34,258 nt of DNA from Cupriavidus numazuensis. Lineage in GTDB: Bacteria > Pseudomonadota > Gammaproteobacteria > Burkholderiales > Burkholderiaceae. The stretch is from assembly GCF_905397435.1 (NCBI RefSeq), contig NZ_CAJPVI010000074.1:1-34258 (forward strand), read 5' to 3'. Position numbers and translations under genes: made by a program. Of the stretch, positions 15,067 to 23,174 are shown one piece after another. The notes beneath the pieces were generated by a model. It saw only the letters and a program-made list of their open reading frames with translations. It did not search any database and was not told where the DNA came from. Position 1 is the first letter of the stretch. Each line of letters begins with the position of its first letter.

Positions 15067-16506
15067 TTACAGCTCGTCTTTCAGGTGGTACCAGTGGTAC
15101 AGGAAGCGCTGGCCAAAGCGGCGGAACGGCGCAAACATCTGCGATTCCACCATCTCGCGCACGTTCGGGAACGGCAGTGACGAGCGGAAGATCGGGAGCG
15201 GCGGCAGCGAGTCGCCTTTCCCGGCAATCAACGCGGCGAGCCGTTTGCCGGCCTGCGCGGAATACATCACGCCATTGCCGCCATAGCCCATCGCGTAGTA
15301 GATCGACTGCGTCGGATCGGGCTGCGTGATGCGGGGCATCATGTCATGGCTCACGTCGACCCAGCCCCACCACGAGTAGTCGATCTGGATGCCGCGCAAC
15401 GACGGAAACTTGCGGTACATGTCGTCGATGAGCTTCTGGCGGTACTGGTCTTGCGGTGCATCATGACCGGTGATCGCACTGCGGCTGCCGATCTGCAGGC
15501 GGCCGTCGGGCATCAGGCGATAGTAGTGGCGCAGGATGCGCGTGTCGGTGATGACCTGGTGCGTGCGGAAATTGCACGCTTCGATCTCGGCGGGCGTCAG
15601 CACGCGTGTGACGATCGAGTTCGACAGGATCGGGAACAGCCGGTTCTTGAGCTGTGGGTGCAGCGACTGCGAGGTGTAGCCGCCGGTGGCCACGCCAACG
15701 GCGCGGGCGCGCACGATGCCGCCGGGCGTGCGCAGGTAATGCACGCCGTTGCGTGTCTCCCAGCCGGTCACAGGGCTCGACGGATGTACCTTGACACCCA
15801 ACTCGCGCGCGCGGCGAAGGTAGCCGAATGCGAGCTTGCCGGCGTGGATGCCGATGCCTTCGGGCTCGTGCATGGCGCCCGCGGCTTCCTTGTCATCGAC
15901 ATACTCGCGGCGCACGGTGTCGGCATCGAAGATGCGCGCGTCGTACTTGAAGATATCGCGCAGCACCTTCGCTTCCTTTTCGAGCGCGGGCATGGCCTTG
16001 GCGCGGTGCGCGATATACAGGTGGCCACCGGGCTGCGGATCGCAGTCGATGTCCTTGATCAGGCTCTTGAAGGTCTGCATGCCGTCGCAAACCTCTTCAT
16101 GCAGGCGCAACGCGGTATCCAGGCCATAGCGCTGGATCCATTGCGAGCGCTTGAGTCGGCCCGACGCGCATTGCGCCTGGCCGCCGTTGCGCGTGCTGCA
16201 GCCCCAGCTCACCCGGTTGGCTTCGAGCACCGTGGCCTTGATGCCGTGTTCCTGCGCCAGGAAGATGGCGCTGGTCAGGCCCGTGAAGCCCGAGCCGATG
16301 ATGGCGACGTCGACGTCGATGTCATGCGTGATCGGGCCGTCATCGGCAGGCGGCTCGCCAGCCGTGCCGATCCAGTAGGTCGGCGCATACTCGCGGCCCT
16401 GGCCCGGCGTGGGCGTGCGCAGCGGGTCGTAGGCGGGGTCATACGGCCGCGACGGCGCGGTGGCATGGCCGCCGGTCAGGATATTGCGGGTGGCTACAGC
16501 TTCCAT
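15067..16506 (-). CDS. FAD-dependent amine/amino-acid oxidase (DAO fold, PuuB/OrdL-like)
   Basis: A 479-residue flavoprotein of the D-amino-acid-oxidase fold. It has an N-terminal extension with PTYWIGTAG, the dinucleotide-binding motif VAIIGSGFTGLTSA (68-80), CSTRNGGQ characteristic of gamma-glutamylputrescine oxidase-like enzymes, and the C-terminal YAMGYGGNGVMYSAQAGKRLA FAD-contacting segment. Such enzymes oxidise amines or N-substituted amino acids to an aldehyde or imine with release of H2O2. The ATG at 16506 follows GGAGACG and lies 16 bases after the NTF2-like gene, so the two are co-transcribed. With a MocR regulator upstream and an amino-acid permease beyond, a role in polyamine or amino-acid catabolism is likely. 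The substrate is not determined. Confidence 0.88.
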   Translation of the reverse strand: MEAVATRNILTGGHATAPSRPYDPAYDPLRTPTPGQGREYAPTYWIGTAGEPPADDGPITHDIDVDVAIIGSGFTGLTSAIFLAQEHGIKATVLEANRVSWGCSTRNGGQAQCASGRLKRSQWIQRYGLDTALRLHEEVCDGMQTFKSLIKDIDCDPQPGGHLYIAHRAKAMPALEKEAKVLRDIFKYDARIFDADTVRREYVDDKEAAGAMHEPEGIGIHAGKLAFGYLRRARELGVKVHPSSPVTGWETRNGVHYLRTPGGIVRARAVGVATGGYTSQSLHPQLKNRLFPILSNSIVTRVLTPAEIEACNFRTHQVITDTRILRHYYRLMPDGRLQIGSRSAITGHDAPQDQYRQKLIDDMYRKFPSLRGIQIDYSWWGWVDVSHDMMPRITQPDPTQSIYYAMGYGGNGVMYSAQAGKRLAALIAGKGDSLPPLPIFRSSLPFPNVREMVESQMFAPFRRFGQRFLYHWYHLKDEL

Positions 16507-16522
16507 GGCGCGTCTCCGGTGC

Positions 16523-16927
16523 TCAGGCCGCGTTGATTACCGGCGGACGGTCCTTGCGGTACGCATTCTTCACCGCGATCTTGCCGTCGTGGAACGTGAA
16601 CACGTCCACCATGCGCGCTTCGATGCGCGCGCCGTCTGCACGCGTGCCGCGGAACGTCGATTCGCTGACGCCGCGGTCGCCCGACACGAAATGCTCGCCT
16701 TCAGTCCACGATGCATCGGGAAAGGTCTGCCAGGCCAGCATGAAGCCCTCGCGCACGGCATCGCGGCCGACGAAGCTGCGGCCGAGCAAGTCGGCGCCCG
16801 CCACGCCGTGGAACGCGCAGTCGTCGGCCATGAAGCTCATCAGCGCGTCGATGTCGTGGCGGTTCCAGGCGTCGTTGAAGGCTTGCAGGAGGTCGGTGCC
16901 GACCGGGGTGGTGCTGGGCTTGCTCAT
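16523..16927 (-). CDS. NTF2/SnoaL-like small protein
   Basis: A 134-residue protein of the NTF2-like (SnoaL/DUF4440) superfamily: FNDAWNRHDIDALMSFMADDCAFHG, then SFVGRDAVREGF, and the strand VDVFTFHDGKIAVKNAYRKDRPP. These cone-shaped folds serve as isomerases, hydrolases or ligand-binding partners. The short form starting at 16927 has a GGAGACC site and begins where family similarity begins; a longer frame to 17107 crosses the terminator and was rejected. It sits directly before the FAD oxidase, so it may act on or bind the oxidase product. No catalytic residues can be assigned with confidence. Confidence 0.8.
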   Translation of the reverse strand: MSKPSTTPVGTDLLQAFNDAWNRHDIDALMSFMADDCAFHGVAGADLLGRSFVGRDAVREGFMLAWQTFPDASWTEGEHFVSGDRGVSESTFRGTRADGARIEARMVDVFTFHDGKIAVKNAYRKDRPPVINAA

Positions 16928-17116
16928 AGGGGTCTCCGTGGTATTACTGGCATTGCGTGTCGATGCGACAGCGGGAGCCGCGCATCGACCATGACTCGAG
17001 GATAGGGAGACCGCGCGTTGCGCTGTAGGACCAGTTGGCGGGAATCGCTTGGGCCAGCAGTGGGCGGGCTGCGGATGTGCCCGGCAAAGGACCACAGGCA
17101 GGGCCAAAAATGCAGA

Positions 17117-17147
17117 AAGGGCTACTGCGCGGAGCGCGGTAGCCCTT
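17117..17147 (-). terminator. Terminator after the MocR gene
   Basis: AAGGGCTAC (17117-17125) and GTAGCCCTT (17139-17147) form a 9-bp stem, extended by a CGCG-rich inner pairing. A T-rich tract (ATTTTTGG) follows a few bases on along the minus strand. It separates the MocR gene from the NTF2-like/oxidase pair. Confidence 0.6.
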
Positions 17148-17172
17148 CTTGCCTCGGTGCCAGAGCGGCGGC

Positions 17173-18714
17173 TCAGGCAGCCGATGCGCCCCGTGCGGGG
17201 ATGGCCGCGTGCAGTTCGCGTGCCACGCTGGCCAGCACACGGATACCGGGCTCAATGCGTTCCGGCGAGATCGACGAATAGCCGAGCCGGAAGCCGTTGC
17301 GCGGCGCTGGCTCCCCCATGAAGAACACGCTGCCGGGCTCGATCAGCACGCCCTGCAGTTCCGCGAGGCGCGCGAGCGCATCGGCATCGAGCCAGGGCGG
17401 TCCTTCGATCCAGCACGACGCACCACCGGCGATCGGCACGGGGCGGAACTCGGGCATATGGGCCGCCAGCGCGGCCAGTACGGTCTCGGCACGCGCACGG
17501 TGTGCAGCGGACAGGCGCCGCAGATGCGCGTCATAGTGGCCCAGCGACAAGAACAGCGAGAACGCGCGCTGGATATAGGCGGACGGATGCCGCAGCATCA
17601 GCCGGCGTGCGCCGCGCAGTTCGGCGATCAGCTCGGCCGGGCCGACGATGTAGCCGATGCGCAGCCCCGGCGCGAGGCTCTTGGACAGGCTGCCGACGTA
17701 GATCACGCGGTTGTTGCGGTCCAGGCTTTTCAGCGTCGGCGTCGGGTCGCCTTCGAAGCGGCTCTCGCTTTCGTAATCATCCTCGATCAGCACGAAATCC
17801 GCTTCTTCGGCCTGCCGCAGCAGCGCCTGCCGGCGCGCCAGCGGCATGGTGACCGTGGTGGGGCACTGGTGGCTCGGCGTGACGTAGACGTAGTCGCACG
17901 CGCGCAGCGCATCGGAGGGGATCACGCCTTCGGCATCGATCGGCAGTGGAATCAGCTTCGAGGTATGGCGGCCGAAGATATTGCGCGCGTCCGGGTAGCC
18001 CGGCTCCTCGATGCCGACTGGTGTATCTGGGCTAGCCAGCAAATCGGACAGCAGGTAGAGCGCCTGCTGCGCGCCAACGGTAATCACGATCTCGTCGGCG
18101 CCGGCCCACACGCCGCGGCGCGGCAGCACGCGTGTGCGGATCTGCTGCACGAGCGATTCGTCGTCGCGCACGATCATGTCCTGCGCCCATTCGTGGATAT
18201 CGAGCACGCTCAGGGCTTTCAGGCAGCACTCGCGCCAGTCGGCGGTGGGGAAGAGGACGGGGTCGTACTGGCCGTAGATGAACGGGTACGGATAGTCGCG
18301 CCAGTTGTGGCGCTTGACGATATTGCGCTGGTGGGTGGGACGGAACACGAAGCGGCGGTCCCAGTCAGGCCGCGCGCTGCCATGCGTGTCGGGTTGCGGC
18401 GTGCCGCGCAGCGATGCCACGCCGCTGACGCGCGTGCCAAGGATGTCCGGATTGACGAAATAGCCGCTGCGTTCGCGGGAGATCAGATAGCCCTCGTCCA
18501 CGAGCTGCTGGTAGGCCAGCACCACCGTATTGCGGGCCACGCGCAGCTGAGCGGACATCTCGCGGCTGCTCGGCAGCGGGACGCCCTGCGGGAGCTGTTC
18601 ATCCAGGATCGCAGAGACCAGCATCTGGCGGATCTTGCCTTGCAGGCTCAGGCCAGAGTGGGCGTGCTGCTGGAAGAGCTGGTCCCACATGGGGGGCGTC
18701 AGCTTGGAGGTCAT
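17173..18714 (-). CDS. MocR/GabR-type transcriptional regulator (GntR wHTH + aminotransferase-like domain)
   Basis: The 513-residue protein has an N-terminal GntR winged helix (about residues 20-90: LPQGVPLPSSREMSAQLRVA, RNTVVLAYQQLVDEGYL, RSGYFV) joined to a fold-type-I aminotransferase-like domain. The PLP-binding stretch GSLSKSLAPGLRIGYIVGP contains the expected Lys. MocR regulators sense PLP together with an amino compound such as GABA, taurine or an amine. It lies upstream of the NTF2-like/FAD oxidase pair on the same strand and downstream of an amino-acid permease, so it probably controls one or both. The long repeat lies only 37 bases before its start, so its promoter must lie in or next to the repeat. 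Confidence 0.92.
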   Translation of the reverse strand: MTSKLTPPMWDQLFQQHAHSGLSLQGKIRQMLVSAILDEQLPQGVPLPSSREMSAQLRVARNTVVLAYQQLVDEGYLISRERSGYFVNPDILGTRVSGVASLRGTPQPDTHGSARPDWDRRFVFRPTHQRNIVKRHNWRDYPYPFIYGQYDPVLFPTADWRECCLKALSVLDIHEWAQDMIVRDDESLVQQIRTRVLPRRGVWAGADEIVITVGAQQALYLLSDLLASPDTPVGIEEPGYPDARNIFGRHTSKLIPLPIDAEGVIPSDALRACDYVYVTPSHQCPTTVTMPLARRQALLRQAEEADFVLIEDDYESESRFEGDPTPTLKSLDRNNRVIYVGSLSKSLAPGLRIGYIVGPAELIAELRGARRLMLRHPSAYIQRAFSLFLSLGHYDAHLRRLSAAHRARAETVLAALAAHMPEFRPVPIAGGASCWIEGPPWLDADALARLAELQGVLIEPGSVFFMGEPAPRNGFRLGYSSISPERIEPGIRVLASVARELHAAIPARGASAA

Positions 18715-18751
18715 AGGGATGAGGGGCTTGGGTTTGTCGTTGTTTTGGGGT

Positions 18752-18838
18752 GTCGTTCTTGGCAGGCGCTGCTGTTTCGCCGGCGTAGCCGGCGAGTCAC
18801 TTTTTGTCCGAGCGACAAAAAGTAACCAAAAAACGCGT
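18752..18838 (+). repeat. Left terminal inverted repeat of copy 1
   Basis: Matches the reverse complement of 19377-19460 with scattered changes. It contains the GCCGGC-GTA-GCCGGC hairpin and the 10-bp ACTTTTTGTC/GACAAAAAGT hairpin with loop CGAGC. Confidence 0.8.
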
Positions 18839-19376
18839 CGCCTGGCGGCTGGCCATCAATTCCACGGCGGCAGACGTTCAAACGGCTTTGGTCTCCGTCC
18901 TGGTGGTCGGCCGTTCGACCCTGCTAACGCTATGTGAGTCAGAACCTGTGCCTACGCGGCACGGCTTTTGTACGATCCCCAAGACGAACTCGGGTACAGC
19001 GTTTCAACAGCGTCAGCGGTAGGACGCCTACGGCTGCGCTACGCGCACGTCCTAGTCTGGATGCCGGCTCATCAACGGCGCGAACGCCCGAGGTAGTTTG
19101 GTCTACTTTGCATGCGCGGGTTCGTCCTTCGGCGCGATTCGCCCCTGGGCCTTCGTGCCAAGACTGGGGCTCTGCGCGTAGCGCAGCCGAAGGCGTTCAC
19201 ACGATATCGGTGGTAGCAGGGGCCACGAACTCCCAGGGGCTCGTTCAATCACCGCTGTTATTCCCGACCACGGTGGCGCTCCACGCGGCAGGCAGCGGAA
19301 GGTTCCTCTGAAGCCCTTACCCGTACAACACCCTCAGCACACTACGATAAAGATTCGCCCCCTTGGGGCAACCAAA

Positions 19377-19460
19377 ACGCGTTTTTGCCTACTTTTGTCG
19401 CTCGGACAAAAGTAGGTCGCCGGCTACGCCGGCGAAACAACCGTGCCCGCCAAGAACGAC
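19377..19460 (-). repeat. Right terminal inverted repeat of copy 1
   Basis: The inverted counterpart of the left end. It contains an 11-bp CTACTTTTGTC/GACAAAAGTAG hairpin whose stem and loop (GCTCG) mirror the left hairpin. It ends 67 bases from the stop of the amino-acid permease gene. Confidence 0.8.
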
Positions 19461-19527
19461 CAATCAAACTTCACACGGGCACGGAAGACAAAGAGTACCC
19501 CATCCCCACCCCCTTGCCCATCCTCAC

Positions 19528-20964
19528 TCAATACTCATTCAAATCCGCCCGAGGCATCTCCGCTAGCGGCACGACCTGCTGGACGCCACGCCGAAACAGA
19601 TGCCGAACGATATAAGCCGAAATCAAAAGCCCAAGGCTTGCCACCCCCAGCGCCAGCGGCGTCCGCTGATCCGGAATAAACGCCATCGCCACCACGATTG
19701 CCAGCATCCCGAAGATCGCGAACCACGTCAGATACGGATAGCACCACATGCGTACCTTGAGCAGATGGGGCGCTTCGCGCTCGAGTCGTGCGCGCAGCCG
19801 CAGCTGCGACACCGCGATCAGGATGTAGACGAAGATGGCAACTGTGCCATAGGAGTTGACCAGGAAGGCGAAGACCTTGTCCGGCGACACATACGACATG
19901 ATCACCGCTCCGTAACCGAACAGCGTGGCCACCAAGATGGCGCGCGTGGGTACGCCGTTGCGGCTGACGCGGGCGAGGGAACGCGGTGCGTCGCCCCGCT
20001 TCGTCAGCGCGAACAGCATGCGCGACGAGGCATACAGGCCGGAGTTGAGCGCCGACAGCACGGCGGTCAGCACGATCGCGTTCATGATCTGCGCGGCTGC
20101 GGGAATTCCCATGACGTTGAGCGCGCTGACGTACGGCGTGGCGATGCTAGTGGCATTCCACGGCACCAGGCAGACCACCAGCAACACCGAACCCACGTAG
20201 AACACCAGTACACGCGTGATGACCGAGTTCGTGGCGCGGGCCACTGCCTTCTGCGGCTCGGCGGTTTCCGCTGCGGCGATCGTGACGATCTCGGCGCCAA
20301 AGTAGAAGCCTGTCGCCGCCACCGCGCCGGTCAGCACCGGCACGATGCCGTTCGGCATGAAGCCGCCGTTCGCGGTCAGGTTGGCCACGTTCATGCCGTG
20401 GGCGCCGGGCGCGAGGCCCAGCACGTACACGCCTGCCACGAACAGGAACACCATGATCGCCGCGACCTTGATCGACGCGAACCAGAACTCGAACTCGCCG
20501 AAGGACTTCACCGAGATCAGGTTGGTCAGCGTCAGCATGATCAGCAGCACGAGGCTGATGATCCAGTTGGGCACGTCCGGCAGCCAGTAGCGCACCAGGT
20601 CAGCCCCCGCCACGGCTTCGAGCGCTACGACGATCACCCAGAAGTACCAGTACATCCACCCGGTCAGGAAGCTGGCCAGATTGCCGACGGCCGGCCGGTC
20701 GCTCCAGGCTTCGCGTGCATATTCATAGAACGAGCCGCCGCCCGGCATGGCGCAGGCCAGTTCGCCGAGCATGCGCATTACCAACACGACAAGCAGGCCG
20801 GTGATCAGAAAGGAAAGGACCGCGGCAGGCCCTGCGGATTTGATGACGACGCCACTGCCGACAAAGAGGCCGGCGCCGATGACGCCACCCAGGGCGATCA
20901 TGGTCATGTGCCGCTGCTTGAGGCCGTGCGATAGCCCTGAGGAGGGCTGCGGTGTTTGGGTCAT
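19528..20964 (-). CDS. Amino-acid permease, APC superfamily (GabP/AnsP-like)
   Basis: A 478-residue inner-membrane transporter of the amino acid-polyamine-organocation family with about 12 predicted hydrophobic helices. It carries the family start GLKQRHMTMIALGGVIGAGLFVGSG, CAMPGGGSFYEYA, GAEIVTIAAAETAEPQKAV and SALNSGLYASSRMLFALTKRGDAP. The GVIGAGLF helix-1 motif and the ETAEPQK loop resemble the GABA/proline/asparagine permease subgroup. A clear site (AGGAGAC) precedes the ATG. It is divergent from the IclR gene across a 312-base gap that carries a palindrome. Together with the MocR gene and the FAD oxidase beyond the repeat it could form an amine/amino-acid uptake and oxidation set. The exact substrate is not determined. 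Confidence 0.92.
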   Translation of the reverse strand: MTQTPQPSSGLSHGLKQRHMTMIALGGVIGAGLFVGSGVVIKSAGPAAVLSFLITGLLVVLVMRMLGELACAMPGGGSFYEYAREAWSDRPAVGNLASFLTGWMYWYFWVIVVALEAVAGADLVRYWLPDVPNWIISLVLLIMLTLTNLISVKSFGEFEFWFASIKVAAIMVFLFVAGVYVLGLAPGAHGMNVANLTANGGFMPNGIVPVLTGAVAATGFYFGAEIVTIAAAETAEPQKAVARATNSVITRVLVFYVGSVLLVVCLVPWNATSIATPYVSALNVMGIPAAAQIMNAIVLTAVLSALNSGLYASSRMLFALTKRGDAPRSLARVSRNGVPTRAILVATLFGYGAVIMSYVSPDKVFAFLVNSYGTVAIFVYILIAVSQLRLRARLEREAPHLLKVRMWCYPYLTWFAIFGMLAIVVAMAFIPDQRTPLALGVASLGLLISAYIVRHLFRRGVQQVVPLAEMPRADLNEY

Positions 20965-21143
20965 GTTGTGTCTCCTGTACTGCTGACTGCTGTACTGTCA
21001 GCCGCCACGGCGTCTTTCTCTGTAATAGTCGGCCCTGCGCTTGGTTGCAGGCCGGTGCCGTGGTCGGTTCACCCCGTTTGGTACGAAAAGGGGCGCTGGC
21101 ATCATCCATCCATTGATTTGTGTCTCCGAGTCGCCTTGTAAAA

Positions 21144-21160
21144 CGGAACAGATTGTTCCG
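21144..21160. promoter_or_regulatory. Candidate IclR-type operator between permease and iclR-like gene
   Basis: CGGAACA (21144-21150) and TGTTCCG (21154-21160) form a perfect 7-bp dyad with a 3-base centre, the style of site bound by IclR-family dimers. It lies 180 bases from the permease start and 116 from the IclR start, in the divergent 20965-21276 gap. The IclR protein encoded next to it is the obvious candidate binder. Confidence 0.6.
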
Positions 21161-21276
21161 ATAAATGTATTTGTACCCGGAATGTAGGTCCTCCTGAGCC
21201 GAAGGTCAACCCGGAATTTCAGGAATTGATATGATTTGTATCTGAAACTGAAACTTGACTATGATGGGAGCCAGGC

Positions 21277-22104
21277 ATGAACGAATTGCGTCTTGCCAAG
21301 AGCGATGCCAGGCCTGACGGCGACACGCCGGCGCTGCGTCTCTTTGGCCTGCTGGAAGTCATTGCCACAAAGGATCACCCCTTCAACCTGCAGGCGCTGG
21401 TGGAGGAAACCGGACTGCCCAAGCCCACGCTGCACCGCATGCTGCAGCAGCTCGAGGCGGCCGGCATGGTCCAGCGCAACGGCGATGGCCGCCACTACGG
21501 CACCGGCCTGCGCCTGCGGCGGCTGGCGGAAAACCTGTTGCTGAACAACACCTCGCACGGCGCGCGCCACATGGTGCTGCGCAAGCTGGTGGAAGAGGTC
21601 GGCGAAAGCTGCAACCTGACCGCGTTTTCGAGCGGCGAAGTGCTGTACCTGGATCGCGTGGAAACGGCGGCGCCGCTGCGGTTCTACCTGCACCCGGGCT
21701 CGCGCGTGCCGGCGCACTGTTCGGCCACGGGCAAGCTGTTCCTGGCGCAACTGACGCCGGCACAGCGCCAGCGCCTGCTCGCGCATGCTGAGCTGGAACG
21801 CTACACGGCCAACACGCTGACCGACCACGTGGAGCTGGAAGCGGAGATCGAGCGCGTGAAGCGCGACGGCTACGCGATGGATGACGAGGAATTCCTGCCC
21901 GGCCTGCTGTGCATCGGCGTGCTGGTGCCGGCGGTGGACGGCGGGAAATCCAACCTGGGGCTGGCGTTGCAGGCCCCGGTGATGCGCGTGACGCACGAAA
22001 AGGCGCTGCAGATGCTGCCTGCGCTGCAGCGCGCGGCCAGGGCGCTGGCGGCCATCGAGGCCGAGAGCGGTACCGCCTGGGGCGGCGCGGACGAGGACGA
22101 GTAG
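21277..22104 (+). CDS. IclR family transcriptional regulator
   Basis: A 275-residue IclR-type regulator. The N-terminal winged helix (PALRLFGLLEVIATKDHPFN, ALVEETGLPKPTLHRML, at about residues 18-60) is followed by the effector domain with LAENLLLNNTSH, ESCNLTAFSSGEVLYLDRVE, PAHCSATGKLFLAQL and EFLPGLLCIGVLVPA, which matches the family ligand pocket. GGGAG supports the ATG at 21277. It is followed after 80 bases by cobS and cobT in the same direction and is divergent from the permease, with a palindrome between them. It may therefore control itself plus CobST, or the permease, or both. Confidence 0.93.
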   Translation: MNELRLAKSDARPDGDTPALRLFGLLEVIATKDHPFNLQALVEETGLPKPTLHRMLQQLEAAGMVQRNGDGRHYGTGLRLRRLAENLLLNNTSHGARHMVLRKLVEEVGESCNLTAFSSGEVLYLDRVETAAPLRFYLHPGSRVPAHCSATGKLFLAQLTPAQRQRLLAHAELERYTANTLTDHVELEAEIERVKRDGYAMDDEEFLPGLLCIGVLVPAVDGGKSNLGLALQAPVMRVTHEKALQMLPALQRAARALAAIEAESGTAWGGADEDE

Positions 22105-22184
22105 CGGCGGATCGCGCAGGCTCCCGGCTTGTCTGCTGTCCGCCACAAGAAGGACACAAGCAAGGCAAGCAAGAGGAGCAAGAC

Positions 22185-23174
22185 GTGACGCAGAAGGAAT
22201 TTGGCAGGCCGGACCGCATGGTGCCGGTGCGCAGCCTGTTCGGCATCGATTCCGGCCTGATGGTGCCGGCGTTCAGCGAACGCGATGACCACGTGCCGGA
22301 GATCGACCCGGCCTACCGTTTCCAGCCCGAGGTGACGCTGGCCATCCTGTCGGGCTTCATGCGCGACCGGCGCGTGATGGTGCAAGGACTGCACGGCACC
22401 GGCAAGTCGACGCATATCGAGCAGGTCGCCGCGCGGCTGAACTGGCCTTGCGTGCGCGTGAACCTCGATGGTCACATCAGCCGGCTCGATTTGGTCGGCA
22501 AGGATGCGATCGTCATCCGTGACGGGCAGCAGATCACCGAATTCCAGGAAGGCATCGTGCCGTGGGCGCTGCAGCGTCCCGTGGCGCTGATCTTTGACGA
22601 ATACGATGCCGGCCGGCCCGACGTGATGTTCGTGATCCAGCGCATCCTTGAGCGCGACGGCAAGTTCACGCTGCTGGACCAGAACCGCGTGATTCATCCG
22701 CATCCGTCGTTCCGTCTATTTGCGACGTCGAACACGGTTGGACTCGGCAACCTCAACGGCCTGTACCACGGCACCCAGCTCCTGAACCACGCGCAAATCG
22801 ACCGCTGGAATGTGGTGGCCACGCTCGACTACCTGCCGCATGCGGAAGAGACCGGCATCGTGCTGGCGCGCGTGCCGGAACTCGACAACGCCGAGGGCCG
22901 CGAACTGGTCGATGCCATGGTGGCGCTGGCCACGTTCACGCGGCGCGGGTTTGCCGCCGGCGATGTCTCGGCGCTGATGTCGCCGCGCACGGTGATCAGC
23001 TGGGCCGAGAACTGCCAGATCTTCCGCGATCCGGCGCTCGCGTTCCGCCTGACCTTCCTGAACAAATGCGACGAGGCCGAGCGGCCCGTGGTGGCGGAGT
23101 ACTACCAGCGCTGCTTCGGCAACTTGCCAGGCGAAGCGGCGGGGCAGGCGGCTCAGTCGGAGCCGGCGCAATGA
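22185..23174 (+). CDS. cobS: CobS-type AAA+ ATPase (cobaltochelatase small subunit family)
   Basis: A 329-residue AAA+ ATPase with close resemblance to CobS: Walker A GLHGTGKST (68-76), the characteristic ARLNWPCVRVNLDGHISRLD, Walker B LIFDEYDAG (135-143), and RLFATSNTVGLGN. In aerobic cobalamin synthesis CobS and CobT drive Co insertion by CobN, but no cobN or other cob gene is present here. The GTG at 22185 follows GAGGAG with good spacing; no ATG suits. The last four bases overlap the CobT start, so the two are coupled. Orphan CobS/CobT and MoxR/VWA pairs can act as activators or metal inserters for other metalloenzymes, a possible role here given the diiron oxygenase cluster next door (inference). 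Confidence 0.9.
   Translation: MTQKEFGRPDRMVPVRSLFGIDSGLMVPAFSERDDHVPEIDPAYRFQPEVTLAILSGFMRDRRVMVQGLHGTGKSTHIEQVAARLNWPCVRVNLDGHISRLDLVGKDAIVIRDGQQITEFQEGIVPWALQRPVALIFDEYDAGRPDVMFVIQRILERDGKFTLLDQNRVIHPHPSFRLFATSNTVGLGNLNGLYHGTQLLNHAQIDRWNVVATLDYLPHAEETGIVLARVPELDNAEGRELVDAMVALATFTRRGFAAGDVSALMSPRTVISWAENCQIFRDPALAFRLTFLNKCDEAERPVVAEYYQRCFGNLPGEAAGQAAQSEPAQ

Larger units (their letters stand above)
18752..19460. repeat. 0.7-kb non-coding repeat with about 85-bp terminal inverted repeats, copy 1
   Basis: This fills most of the 18715-19527 gap. The left end (18752-18838) and right end (19377-19460) are inverted copies running from GTCGTTCTTGGC to ACGCGT. Each folds into GCCGGC-GTA-GCCGGC and a longer A/T-rich hairpin (ACTTTTTGTC with GACAAAAAGT at 18799-18823; CTACTTTTGTC with GACAAAAGTAG at 19389-19415). 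Inside, 19025-19047 pairs with 19173-19195 over 22 of 23 bases. A related copy lies at 33711-34258 in the same orientation. No transposase and no convincing gene lie inside; short open frames there are poorly conserved between copies. No clear target-site duplication is seen. Confidence 0.85.

Noticed and set aside
15346..16536. A plus-strand gene opposite the FAD oxidase
   Set aside because: No domain motif, and the minus strand shows a complete FAD-binding oxidase.
18799..18823. The ACTTTTTGTC/GACAAAAAGT hairpin as an ordinary terminator
   Set aside because: It recurs as part of the ends of a long repeat in both orientations and is not followed by a T tract, so a simple terminator role is not the best reading.
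18934..19311. A 125-residue open frame inside the long repeat
   Set aside because: The frame is not kept in copy 2 and the DNA conservation follows hairpins rather than codons, so I treat the element as non-coding.
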